Source: Mesocentrotus franciscanus
Taxonomy: Eukaryota; Echinodermata; Echinoidea; Camarodonta; Strongylocentrotidae
Assembly: GCA_037976565.1 (NCBI GenBank)
Contig: CP137669.1
Coordinates: 36,482,912-36,546,911, forward strand
Length of the DNA stretch: 64,000 nt
Reading direction: 5' to 3'
The position numbers were made by a program, and so were the translations under genes. Below the pieces are notes generated by a model. The model was given only the letters and a program-made list of their open reading frames with translations. It ran no database searches and was not told the DNA's origin. Each line of letters starts with the position of its first letter. Within the stretch, counting starts at the first letter, position 1. Positions 1-10,955 of this stretch are shown one piece after another.

Positions 1-109
1 CATGCATAAGGCTGCATATAATAATGTATATACAATTTAAAATACAATAGTCCATACAGTATATGCATTCAACTTCAGTTTCACTAAAGGGAAATGCAAC
101 CTTAATAGA

Positions 110-640
110 CAACTACAAAGGAGAACAGAAAAAATCAGAGAAACAGACTGGTGAAAGTTTGAATGAATTGGGACAAAAATAAAAAAGTTGTGAACATTTG
201 GAAATTTTAATCACTATACGTATGGGCACTTCAAATTGGCGGAATCAGTAATGTCATTGTGACATAGAGCCAGACAACTTTCCATTTCTTTCAATACATA
301 AAATTAATAAATAATTCATTTTTTTTCAAAAAGTATTACCGTACCCAGAAGGGCCTTTTCTTTTAGAGGACCTATAATAACATTCTATCCATAATATATT
401 TTGAGTATTGCCCCAAGAGAGAAGAAACTTAGGAGAAAAACAGAAATAAATTATATTATTGTACTCAACAGGAGAGTTGTTCATGACTACCTCACAATCC
501 ACTGACCAAATTGCCAATTTGAAATTCACATAGATTTAGTGATTTCAAATTTCAAACACACAAAACTCTCTTATTATTGGTCAGATTTATTTCAAACTTT
601 CTTCATTCTTTTTCTCTTATTTTCTGCTTTCAAACAAATG
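110..640. repeat. Foldback (inverted-repeat) element, copy 1
   Basis: The left arm (about 110-200) has the string GGTGAAAGTTTGAA followed by an A-rich stretch. The right arm (about 560-632) carries the reverse complement, diverged, ending in TTTCTCTTATTTTCTGC. The same arms occur in a second element at about 3935-4505. The arms are imperfect and I could not fix exact ends or a target-site duplication. Confidence 0.5.
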
Positions 641-1946
641 ACCTTAAAACAAAGGTTGGATCGCCCTTCAACTTCAATCGATTTTCGTCCTTTGTGACCC
701 GCTACAAAAACCCAATGCAGCAAAACAGCAATGCAAGGTTTGGCACAATTACTTTCTTTAAAAAGAAAGGTACGATAAATTTCCAGCCATTTCCATGCAA
801 GAATTTTCAGCCTTTTTGACTCATAATCATGATGTAAAGCGCTTAAAAACATAGTATTAAGCGCTAACAAGACTATTATTACTTTTTTAAATTTGTAATT
901 GCAATGCAAGGTTTGACGCAATTACTATCTAAAATAGAGCTAAAATTTCCATCCTTGTCCATGTATGATGCGATGAACTGCCTCAAAATATGGTACAGCA
1001 AAATCTAAAGGTTTAACCATAAATGATTGGTAGATGGAGAATGAATAAAGTTAGCATGAGCACAACAAAGGCTCTGAATGTTTCTTAATTGTATGTAAAT
1101 TATACGATGCAGAAATGTAAAGGGCATTAAGCTTATGTCATTTATATTTTGCTACAGGGTTTTTTTTTTTTTTTAACGGTTTATACCATGTCAAGTTGGA
1201 AAGAAGCTCAAAAACTACATTTCTTGTGCACTCTCTGCTTTTCTTTCATATGAACCCACTGGCTATGGGAGCTGGGTTGTTTCTGTATTAATCCTATGGA
1301 AATAAGAGACTTCAGTAATAAACCAGTTAACTACCTCATGTTTGGCAGTAACTTAAAATATAGAGGTTTAAAAGTATGATGCCCAGCATTTCAAACAGCT
1401 GTCTAAGTATTTCAGGAGGAACAGTTAATACACAATTTTGCAAATATTAATTGTCCCTCCAATACTTAAACAAATTTTAATTGCAGTCCAAAAATCTAAG
1501 GCAGGGCAATTAATATTTTAAAAAATTGTTTTGTGTATTACATGTACCTAAAAAGTTATAAAATAAACTCAAATGGAATCAGAGTGCAAACTCTCTTTCT
1601 CTCATTTAAAACTGTTTTTATAATTCTAGAGGGAATGACAAACTCCTAATCTGGATAGTATAAATGTGTTTTTGCTTTATACATCATTATCAAGATTATC
1701 AGATTCCAGGTGGAAAAAAAAAGAAATGGTATCATTATTCTAAAATGATGTGCATGTATGGTACATTAAGAAATTCCTCGTACAGTGTAGTAACAATATT
1801 TGTTTCTCTCTTTGATGGTAAATGTGGAATATCAACAAAGTGGATTTTTTACATTTCTTTGTTCTCAAATATCCCTCCAGAATCTTTAAATTGTTTCATT
1901 TTTAAAAAGTACTATTTCAATGGTAGCAAGTGTGGAAAATTATGTA

Positions 1947-2118
1947 CAGTCAAACCTGTATATAGCGACTGCCTAAGGGAAACACAAAAAGTGGTCTCGT
2001 AGACAGGTGGTCTTTGTAGACAGGTTCCTTTAAGACATGTTTCAATGAGAAACCATTTTCAAGGGAAACAGAAAATGTGGTCTTTGTAGACAGGTGGTCA
2101 CTAAAGCAGGTTTGACTG
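1947..2118. mobile_element. MITE family A, copy 1 (TIR CAGTCAAACCTG, TA target site)
   Basis: The element starts CAGTCAAACCTG and ends with its reverse complement, CAGGTTTGACTG, and both ends are flanked by TA. The interior is made of repeated 'AGACAGGTGGTCTTTGTAGACAGG'-like phrases. The TA duplication and 12-bp termini suggest a non-autonomous Tc1/mariner/pogo-type element; this family placement is inferred from structure only. There is no coding capacity. Another full copy is at 17888-18077, with diverged copies at 34450 and 36651. Confidence 0.8.
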
Positions 2119-2288
2119 TATATACTTTCCATTCAGAACAGTTTTAACAACATACATTTTCATAGAGGAATACATTTTGCATTCCATTAGTATTTGCATG
2201 AAAAATAATGCATAAGAATGCATATATACATAAAGAATGTATATATATATTTGTGTACAATGTTCGAATTCTCAATTATACATATCTT

Positions 2289-2869
2289 TTAATCCCCACC
2301 AAAATCTCCCCCATCAAAGTCCCCTCCCCCAAAGTCACCTCCCCCAAAGTCACCTCTCCCAAAGTCACCTCCCCCAGAATCTCCTCCGAAATCGTCATGA
2401 CCTCCGAAATCATGGTGGTCATGATGACCATCGAAACCGTGGTGGTCATGATGACCGAAATGATCGTGGTGGCCGAAGTGATCATGGTGATGGTGATGGT
2501 GATGATGACCAAAGAGGCCACCTCCAAACCCATGACCATAGTAACCGCCTCCATAGCCTCCTCCGTAGCCGCCTCCGTATCCCCACCCCCATCCATGATG
2601 CCCACCGAGAAGGGAACCAGCAAGGAGTCCAGTGGCGAATCCGTCACCGCCCCTGGAATGCCGTGGAGAGTTGTCTTGGATAATGACCGTCTGTTGTACA
2701 GGCCTGGTTGCCACCGGTCCGCCGGGTTGCGTGGGGTAGGCAGGTCTCTGTTGTTGGACAGGGTAGGGTTGTTGGGCGGGGTAGGGCTGCTGGGCGGGGT
2801 AGGGCTGTTGGGCGGGGTAGCCACCTGCTTGAGGGTAAGGGGCTGCGGCTACAGGGGGTGGTTGTTGAC
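2289..2869 (-). CDS. PH-domain gene, last coding exon (PYPAQQ repeats and His/Gly/Asp tail)
   Basis: This exon runs from the acceptor TCTTGCCAG to the TAA at 2289-2291 and encodes 193 residues. In order it has Q/P-rich repeats (PYPAQQ three times), the conserved-looking QQTVIIQDNSP, a small hydrophobic GFATGLLAGSLLGG, WGYGGGYGGGYGGG, eight consecutive histidines, FGHHDHFGHHDH repeats, and finally GGGDFGGGDF repeats with alternating Asp. The His clusters could bind metal, which is an inference. A 246-codon open frame on the opposite strand is a by-product of this low-complexity sequence. Confidence 0.85.
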
Positions 2870-5807
2870 CTGGCAAGATAAATCAAGAAATATGCTTCAA
2901 CCTTTCTCAAATATCAACATGATGTTGACACAGATATTTCATAAATAATGCTAGGCAAGATAGAAAATTTGTATAGACAGTGGTGTAGCTCTTTAAGGGC
3001 ACCCATGGTGGCATGTGCCCACTCCATACCCTATCACATGGCAAACAGGACCACACAACAAAAGAGAAAAGAGACAGAAGGAGAGAAAGAAATGGGAGGG
3101 GGCAGTCAACATTAAAAACAATGATAAGACACCCTCCATCTAGATGCTTCATTAGATTTCACAAATCAATGCTTAAATTTATAAGTCTCACAGAAGAGGA
3201 GTTCAACATTGTATTGTTGAAATGCTGATACTGATTGGCAGTTGGCAGATCAGTACTTTATCAAAGGAAATCAGATTGATTTGGCTATTGTTCTTATAGT
3301 GTTCTTATGTACCTAAATCATGAAGAATTCTTTTATAGTTTGACTTTATTTTCCCTGTAATTACCTAGATATTTAAAGCAGGCTTTTCAGCCAGTGCCTC
3401 AGAATTATAGGGTAACCTTTCACAATAATTGGTGGTCATTCCATAGTGATATCTACACTACTTCTTTTGGGAGTCAAACGTGTGAAACTTCAAACAATAA
3501 AGGGTTTCTTACATTGAATTCCTTGAAACAAATCTAATGGATAAGAGTTCCTAAAATAAACATAAAAATCTATTTCTTATGTCATCCCAAAATCCATGTT
3601 AGCAGAATAATCATTTGTGCTAGGTATTTGCACCAATACGTTCGGTCATGTGCATACATACTAGTAGTTGGTCCTTTCGTTGTCAGCTATAGACCACTGA
3701 GATGACTTAAGACAACTTACCGGTCAAATTTGGATTGAAACCATATGCAGGGGGCTGGTTAGGAGGAGGTGGTTGTGAGGGGTACGGCATTTGACCCTGA
3801 GGTTGCGGCATCCCCCCTCCACCCACTGGTGCTCCAGGTTGTTGTTGTTGTTGACTAGGATGAGGGATACCTTTAGCCTGGTAGAGCACCTCTAACCATT
3901 GTCTGGAAAGGCAAGGCAGTTGCGAGAGTATGGTTCAGTTGGCTCACATGCATTTTCATTAAGGGGCAATCTAAACTTTGCAATAATTTCATTTGAATGA
4001 CAGTGGAAAAAGAACAGAAACAGAATGGTGAAAGTTTGAAACAAATCAGACCCATAATGAGAAAGTTATGAGTTTTTGAAAAATGAGATCACTAGAGCTA
4101 TGCGAATCTCAACTCAGCAATTTGGGTATTGGATTGTGTCATAGTCGCGGATAACTCTCCTGTTCTTCGTGTACAAAAATATCTGTTTTATTTTTCCCCC
4201 TTGGGGTACTACTCAAAATATATTGTTGATAAGCATATTATTAATGGTTCTCTTAAAAGGAAAGACACTCCTGAGTTATAGAATTTAAAAAATCGAATTT
4301 TAGTTATTTTGTGTGTTGGAACAAATGGGAAAGTTGTCTGGCACTTTGTCATAGTCACATGACTGATTCAGCCAATGTGAAGTGCCCATTATGTTAGGTG
4401 ATTACAGCATTCAAAAATTCATAACTTTCTTATTTTTTGTCTGATTTCGTTCAAACTTCACCAATCTGCTTCTATGATTTTCCTGCTTTCTTTTAGAGTA
4501 GTTTGCTATTAGGATTGGAGGTTCTTGATAGTTGTATGAATTGTGGAATCAGATTTGCAGGCTATTGTAGGCCTTCCAGTGAGCCATTTAGCAGTCCCAG
4601 TCCCAGTTTAGACATTCCTCTACTAGAAGGCCTACAATACCCAGCAAATCAGATTTTATTATTCCATGTTTGAATTTGTATATAACAATATAGTTACATC
4701 ACAGTCAAAATAGGAAAATTGTACATCAGGGTTTAAACTGTAACAAAATAATATTTCTTTAGAAAGTACACCTTCCAAAAATTAACTTTTATTTCATCAA
4801 AATGTATTCTTTAACTTACACCAAATCTTGCTCCGTATCTGCCAGAATGTAATAGTTCTTTCCCTTCGCCGTCATAGCAAACATGAAGTCCTTCCTAGCC
4901 CCTGAGGGTACCGCTGGGGCGTCAGACCCCACCTGTGCCCCCACCCTGAGCATGGAGCATTCCGTACGGATATTGACGACCTTGTCCGGAGTATGACCGC
5001 TCCCATCTGACCAGGCCAGCTGACCATCCTGGTAGACGGTGAAGTGTTTCCGTCTCCAACGCGTCAGGAGGTTACCTGCAAACAGGTCAAATAATTGACT
5101 ATTTATCACCGGCAAATAGAGACTATTTATCACATTATAGAGAATATAGAGATTATTTTGATAGTGTTCCATAATAATAGTAATAACAACGTTGCTTATA
5201 AAGCGCTTACCACCGAAGTCTCTAAGCGCTATAACAAACATATAGACTGATAAACAAAAAAGTGCAAATAAACCTACAAATTACAATACATATGAAATAC
5301 ACATCAATGTGAACAGAGTAAGTTAATCATCAAAAGCAATTTTGAATAAATGTGTCTCCAAAACACATCAATAGATTATCTGGGAAGGGTCAATTAATAG
5401 ACGATTTATGTCAAAATAGAGACTACTTCAAAAGTGTTCCCTTCTCCAATGCTTCAACAAACTACTAGTAAATAAGGTCACATAATATACAACTTATCAC
5501 AAAATAGAGAATTTTTCGAGTTTTGACAGTGTTTCTGTCTCTCCTACGCCTCAACAGATTAACCTTTATGAAAAAGGGTCAAAAATATTTACAATGATTA
5601 CAAACTCACAAAACTTTATTTTTTGGTAAGTTTGGGGCACCTTACAGGTTTGAATAATTCTAGAATAATTTTCTGTTAACCTGTTGACTACTGAATTCTC
5701 CCATTCACATAGGTTTAATACAGGATCTACCTGTTCCTGTACGCAATGGATTAATGTCTACTTACCATACTTTTTGAGGTAGCCTTCTTTTAGTCTCCCG
5801 GTACCAG
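2289..5807 (-). CDS. PH-domain protein with Q/P-rich linker and Gly/His/Asp-rich tail (four supported exons)
   Basis: Exons in transcript order are 5766-5807, 4820-5075, 3721-3902 and 2289-2869, with a possible first exon at 8880-8953. The frame is continuous across the three introns joining the four supported exons. The first two exons encode a pleckstrin-homology fold: GRLKEGYLKKYG, then LLTRWRRKHFTVYQDGQLAW, ending DLVQWLEVLYQAKG, where the conserved Trp of the last PH helix sits. A linker rich in Q, P and G follows, then PYPAQQ repeats, a hydrophobic GFATGLLAGSLLGG segment and a Gly/His/Asp tail. PH domains usually bind phosphoinositides or proteins, so a membrane-adaptor role is inferred. 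The domain resembles short PH proteins of the evectin type, but I cannot name an orthologue. The 5' end is unresolved. Confidence 0.8.
3721..3902 (-). CDS. PH-domain gene, exon encoding the end of the PH helix and the Q/P linker
   Basis: The acceptor TTTCCAG precedes QWLEVLYQAKG, the C-terminal PH helix with its invariant Trp. The linker IPHPSQQQQQPGAPVGG and further proline-rich sequence follow, up to the donor G/GTAAGT after NPNLT. The exon enters in phase 2 and leaves in phase 1, matching its neighbours. Confidence 0.85.
3935..4505. repeat. Foldback (inverted-repeat) element, copy 2, in a PH-gene intron
   Basis: The left arm contains GGTGAAAGTTTGAAACAAAT and 'GAGAAAGTTATGAG'. The right arm (4380-4500) contains the reverse complements 'CATAACTTTCTTATT' and 'CGTTCAAACTTCACC'. 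Both arms resemble those at 110-640, so this is a dispersed family. Exact ends were not determined. Confidence 0.5.
4549..4657. repeat. Short hairpin repeat (~110 bp)
   Basis: The arms AATCAGATTTGCAGG...TTGTAGGCCTTC and GAAGGCCTACAA...CAGCAAATCAGATT are reverse complements around a short AGTCCCAGTCCCAG centre. It looks like a small non-autonomous transposon or foldback unit inside the PH-gene intron. Confidence 0.55.
4820..5075 (-). CDS. PH-domain gene, main PH exon
   Basis: The exon encodes the beta strands of a PH domain: NLLTRWRRKHFTVYQDGQLA, then DKVVNIRTECSMLRVG, and ARKDFMFAMTAKGKNYYILA just before the helix. Acceptor TTTGCAG and donor GT/GTAAG are both good. The basic cluster RWRRKH in the beta1-beta2 region is the usual phosphoinositide-binding position in PH domains; binding itself is not shown by the sequence. 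Confidence 0.88.
5766..5807 (-). CDS. PH-domain gene, short 42-nt exon starting the PH domain
   Basis: Acceptor TTTACAG precedes the exon and donor G/GTAAG follows it. It encodes GTGRLKEGYLKKYG, the first strand of the PH fold, and joins in frame to the next exon. Its incoming phase is 1, so the true upstream exon must end with one extra base. The candidate at 8880-8953 ends with two, so an exon is probably missing between them. Confidence 0.8.
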
Positions 5808-8397
5808 CTGTAAACAATGCAGAAAATTGTGTGGTTGGTAAAACATTTCGAAGCCAATTTTGTGTGACTTGGATTCAGTCAGTAAAATGTGAGTTATTGA
5901 TCATCATTACATCATTACATGTACTGGTAATGATGCTTTAATGTGATCTCATTTTTTGTTTCTTTTTTGGTTGTTTCACGAGTGCACCTTGAGTATTTGC
6001 TTTCAAGTGGATTCGGAGCCTTACAAATCTCAAATATTATTATTATTATTTATTATCATTATTATTTATTCAAAGAAAACTATATGAGTACCTGTATATG
6101 GACCAATGAAAGGTATTTGGTCAATTTCTGTTCATACATTACCAAGAATAAAGAAAAATAAACAAAAAAGAGCATCGCACTTGAGAACGAGATTAGTCAA
6201 ACAAACACCAAACACCTGTGCATCATGTATAACTTAATAGAAATTTTAATCCATGCATTTAAAACAATCAAGACTTTATTTGCATGCCACAAAGTTAGTA
6301 AAATGAATTTGGGATTTCTTTAGGAAACATAGAATTTTGTTACAGCATTATAACTTAAGATAATTTCATATTTACTGAGTATGTGTGTCAGTAATATTAA
6401 TATTTGGACGGGATGGCATTGTAGACCGGTGTGGAGCAAGGGGAATGGTTTGCTAGTTGAATGTGTCTCCCTATTTTGCCAACTCCCACAGTATAATAAG
6501 GATTTAAAGAGAATAGAATATAAGTATTAAATATGCCCCCTACATGTAGCCGCACTGTTTTCAATTAATGCACGTTCAGTAGACCAATACATGCATTGGC
6601 AAATATTTTCCATACATGAAGGAAAGAAGCGAGATGCCGTTTTGTTGCTGTACTTGTTTTTTTAGAATACAGCTTAAATTTTCTTTACGTCAGGACATTT
6701 CCACAAGGTGTTGACTGCCATATATATCCCTAGCTATAATCTTTGCCATTTTGAAAAGAGAATGAGTAACAGATACTAACATAAGACCTGAACTGAACCT
6801 GCAGTGCTGCACATCTCAAGCGTCAGTCGAGCTCTAATATTGGTACCACTGCATGGAGCATAATCTATACCAATAGCTTTCGTGCCAGTTGTTTTAGTCG
6901 AACCAATCCAGTGGTTATTAGTTATTACAAATGTTAGTATTCCACAGTACTCCCCAGTTTCAGCCTGTGATGTCATGAAAAATCATAGATCAATGTAAGT
7001 TTAATCTATACTAATTCAACATGAAATGCAAGAAGCGTTAATTATTGCAGGAGAACAAACACATGGTATGGTACAGATAAGACCCCCACCAAAATAAAAA
7101 TTGAAATAGTAATAATAATAATAATAAATAAAGTGAAGTGAAATGAAATGAAATAAATAATTTAATAAATGAATAAAAAAAATGAAACATAATGAAATTG
7201 AACATGAGGCCTACAAAAAGCTTTCTTTTATAGTTTCAAGTTCGGCTCAATTAGTATAATTAAGATCTCTAGCTGCAGAGGCAGCATTTTGGGATCATAT
7301 TTTACAAACGGGGGTAAAATAAAAGGTTATTAAAAAGGGTAATCAACAAAAAGATACAATACACAAACCACCATGACAAATAATAACAAAAAAAGGTATA
7401 CCAGACCCCATTAGTCCCCCCTTCCTATGCCCCTGGGCTGTGCTATTTGCAGATGGGTTTATATTTTGTATCACTTGGAGTTACCCCCTCGACTGTACTT
7501 TGATATCTAAATCATAGGCATTTTACAAAGACTCACATCCAGGTTACCCCAGTCCTTGTATTTAACGAGTTAAAATAAATAAAGTGGGCATGCATGGGTG
7601 TGCATGCAAATTGAGGAAACAGGGGGCACAAGACTCAGAAGAATGAAATATCTCTTGAAACTAAAGAAAAAGAAATTTTATCACAACACATTGGTGTTTC
7701 TACAAATTAGAAAAACATCTGAGAAGCAGAAAACTATTATAATAAAATCAATAAAAAAGTCACATATATATAAATATTAGTATTTTTTGTTTTGTTAATG
7801 CAGGACGCGACACTATTAAACAGGTGCCCAGGACAGATGGGCGCCTGAAATCTAAGTCCGAACTCCCCCAAATTTCAACATTTTAACATAGGGCTCATGT
7901 ATACAGACTCTAAACACTCAAATCTGGACCCCCTCTAAAAAAAGTTAGTATGGAGACCTGGTTAATGGGGGTGCACTGCCAAGAAACATAGACAGTTAGA
8001 CACGATTCATATCATTCACATCATGATTAATAATGTATGAAATGCATGGTTTTAACTAAAGGTTAGTATTTTGGCCAGGCTTACAAGTTTTGTATAACAT
8101 GAAACACTTGAACAATTTTGATTTATATTGTCATGCACCGTAGGCCTACAAACTGATTTTTTTCTCCATTTATAAATTATAGGCCTAGGCTATGGCTATA
8201 CTCATACTGCTAGTTAAGTTGCTCTATAATTAATACAACTACAATTAGTACAGAATTTGATGCACATAAACTTTTTAAAAAAATTAATGGATGATTACGT
8301 TATATAACTTGTAACACTGTTCAGAACCTGAGAAAGCATTTCATATTTCTAATTCTATAACAAAACATACATTAGATTTAGATATATACACTGAATA

Positions 8398-8443
8398 ATT
8401 ATAATATATTGAAGTGAAATTATAATATATTGAAGTGAAATTG
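8398..8443. repeat. 23-bp tandem duplication
   Basis: The AT-rich unit ATAATATATTGAAGTGAAATT occurs twice in tandem. It is a simple local duplication with no coding content. Confidence 0.6.
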
Positions 8444-8879
8444 AACATTGATCATTTTGATAATTTTTGAAGATCTACATGTATTCATACATTGTGCACT
8501 TCAATCAAATACCCACTTGGAAATGGGTCTCCAAGTATGACGTCAGAAAAAACAGGTTTGATAAGTATATTCTTGGAGATTACAATTGGTGACGTGACCC
8601 TATTATTTAGATCAACACCAATTAATTTAATGTACACGGCCGTGGCCGTGGGCGTGGTGCATCGGTGCACCATGGAGATGCAGTTTACAAATACATACAC
8701 AGACTACAGTACAGTAAATGTATTGGATTCGTACAGAAAAAGTACGGTACCTACAGAAAATGGGAGATGGCCAGAGGCAAGAAATAACACGATTAATATA
8801 TTTCATTGAAATCACAATAGGCAGAAATAAATTAGAATAATAATAAGAATCTATCGTTCGAGGTTAAGTCAAATTTTAC

Positions 8880-8953
8880 CCATTTATCAGAGCAGCCTCA
8901 ATCAGATTATCCGCAGAGATCTTGGTCAGTCCGCCCAGCTTTCGATCATTCAT
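8880..8953 (-). CDS. Probable first coding exon of the PH-domain gene
   Basis: An ATG at 8953 opens MNDRKLGGLTKISADNLIEA and continues ALIN to a donor GG/GTAAAA. Codon use looks coding, and the position suits an N-terminal lead-in to the PH domain. The exon ends in phase 2, while the PH exon at 5766-5807 needs phase 1. Direct splicing would therefore break the frame. An unseen small exon of length 3n+2 in between, or a different start, is needed. Confidence 0.5.
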
Positions 8954-10156
8954 GCAATTATTGTTTACATGTGTGTAGAGCGTTCGTTCGCGCACTACCG
9001 GTATGAGGTATGAGGATGGGCGTGATGGGTGCATTGCCTGGGGCGGGGTGCTGGTCTTTCATTCTCTTGGTAGTGTCCAATGAGAGGAAGCCCTAGCATA
9101 CTCAGTCTCAGTTCTTTTTTAGCTTTCTTAAATCCATAACTCAAACTTACGTGATAGGCTTGATAATTTATTAAGCATAATTATATTACATCCATAATTA
9201 TAAATCACAATTGACAACGTCAACGACTCGATCCCCCTATATACGTAAAGTACCGGGTCGAGGCGGAGGGGGGCATCATTGCCCCCCCCCCACCTACCCC
9301 CCTCGAGATCTCAGCCGCGGTAGAAAGAGTAGTCGAAATTTGCACACACTTCCAAAGATACACAAAAGAACAAGACTGCGCATTGCGTTCGTTAGTTTTG
9401 TTGAAGATTTCGAATTTCGTTAATCGTATATGATCGAAATTTAAGCCTATTTGGATAATAATACAGAAAGCGTGTTGAGAGCAGCATATGATAATGTTAA
9501 TGTCTTTGATTGTCTTATTAACAACTGGCTGGAAAATATCACCAAAACTCCGTTCACTGGCATACTCATGGGGGGCCGTGTGCTCTCTAAAAATAATTCA
9601 AACGTGGTTTATTTCTTATTCGATACCATTAATTTACAAATGTTGGTGAAATTACATGATTTTCCGGGTTTTTTTCTTTCTGCCCCCCCCCAAAAAAAGT
9701 ATATGCTCATTACGCCACTGACTCCATTTCATTTTTTCACTGTACAGTGTATTCTATTTTTTTATATAAATCTTTGTAATTTCATTCTCTTTGTTGCTTT
9801 ATGAGATTTTTTTTCTATTGAGGCTTTCATTGGCCAATAATAAAATTAAAATAAAAACAAAAAACAGAGGGAAATCATTCATAAATAAGCAGGGCCCGGG
9901 TGACCGAGCGTCTTTCAAAGTGGGGGCACCAACAGAATGGGCACTATTTGAAAGGGGCACCTACAAAGATCGAGTACCCTCAGAGCGAAAGAACATACAA
10001 TTTTGAGACATTTGTATATACCACCTACAATCTGATTAGTTACATTATCTGAATAATCACTGGCATATTATTGTGTTCTCTCTAGATGCTTCCGCAACAT
10101 TATTATTTATTTTCAGTTTGTGTCTGAAATGCTTATTCTTTTGTAAGCGAGCAAGC

Positions 10157-10188
<32 letters not shown>

Positions 10189-10919
10189 TGATGATGATGA
10201 TAGGATTTGTGAGGTCGCATATATAGCGACCGATCAGATCTGATAAGAGATGGGTATCATAAAGGAAGAATGAATAAGCCTTTTAAGTTTACATAATTAG
10301 ATAAACTGTAAATGCGAGTGAGCATAGTGAGCAAGCATTGGGGATATTAGGGGAAAATGTGCTCAGTCGTTTAAAAGTATAGGGGCACATGCGAGCGGGA
10401 CTATGAGAAATCTAAAGTTTATGAACACTGGCTGGGTGGCATATTAACTTGTCATAATTTCTTTTAATGTGTTTAACATTTGGAAATGTTCTTTGTAGTT
10501 GCCTGAGTTTTAAAACTCATTCATTGTCTTTGATTACTGGCTTGGCATTCTGTAAAGTTGAAGGGCACAACATTTAAGGATAATAATTGATATGTTTGGA
10601 GATCCCTCTGGCTTTGTTAGCAGTCGGATACGCCCAGACTACAGTGCCTATACCATGGTAGTTTAAAGTTGCACACGTTTTAGTGTAAATCATGAGAGCA
10701 CACTTGATTCTTTAATAACTTATCTATAAATCGAGGGGGCATTTGATATCATTTTAAACGAGCACGATTATATTTCTAAAGGGGGCACAATTCACTTTTA
10801 TGAAGTTTTGGGCATTGGGCCCCCTAGCTGCCCCCAACTCACAGGCACTTATCAGAATTAGAGAGAAAAGGGGGCACATGTCAAGTTAATAGGGGCACCT
10901 ATTAGATTCTCCATTGAAT

Positions 10920-10955
<36 letters not shown>

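Larger units (their letters stand above)
1..2288. other. Non-coding region downstream of the PH-domain gene
   Basis: No convincing exon was seen on either strand. The stretch should contain the 3' UTR of the minus-strand PH-domain gene, which ends at 2289, but no polyadenylation site could be fixed. It also carries a foldback repeat (about 110-640) and a short inverted-repeat transposon (1947-2118), both listed separately. The short open frames here overlap these repeats and show no domain. Confidence 0.6.

Noticed and set aside
2208..2948. 246-codon plus-strand open frame rich in Val/Met/Thr
   Set aside because: It lies opposite the low-complexity tail exon of the PH gene; its repeats mirror that exon and it has no start context or domain.
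6776..6976. Minus-strand frame after a CATCACAG acceptor (AETGEYCGILTFVITNN...)
   Set aside because: It looks faintly protein-like, but it has no recognisable domain, ends in a stop without a good donor, and does not fit the phase of the PH gene.
9451..9804. 117-codon plus-strand frame upstream of GANAB
   Set aside because: There is no domain, codon bias or splice context, and the surroundings are AT-rich non-coding.
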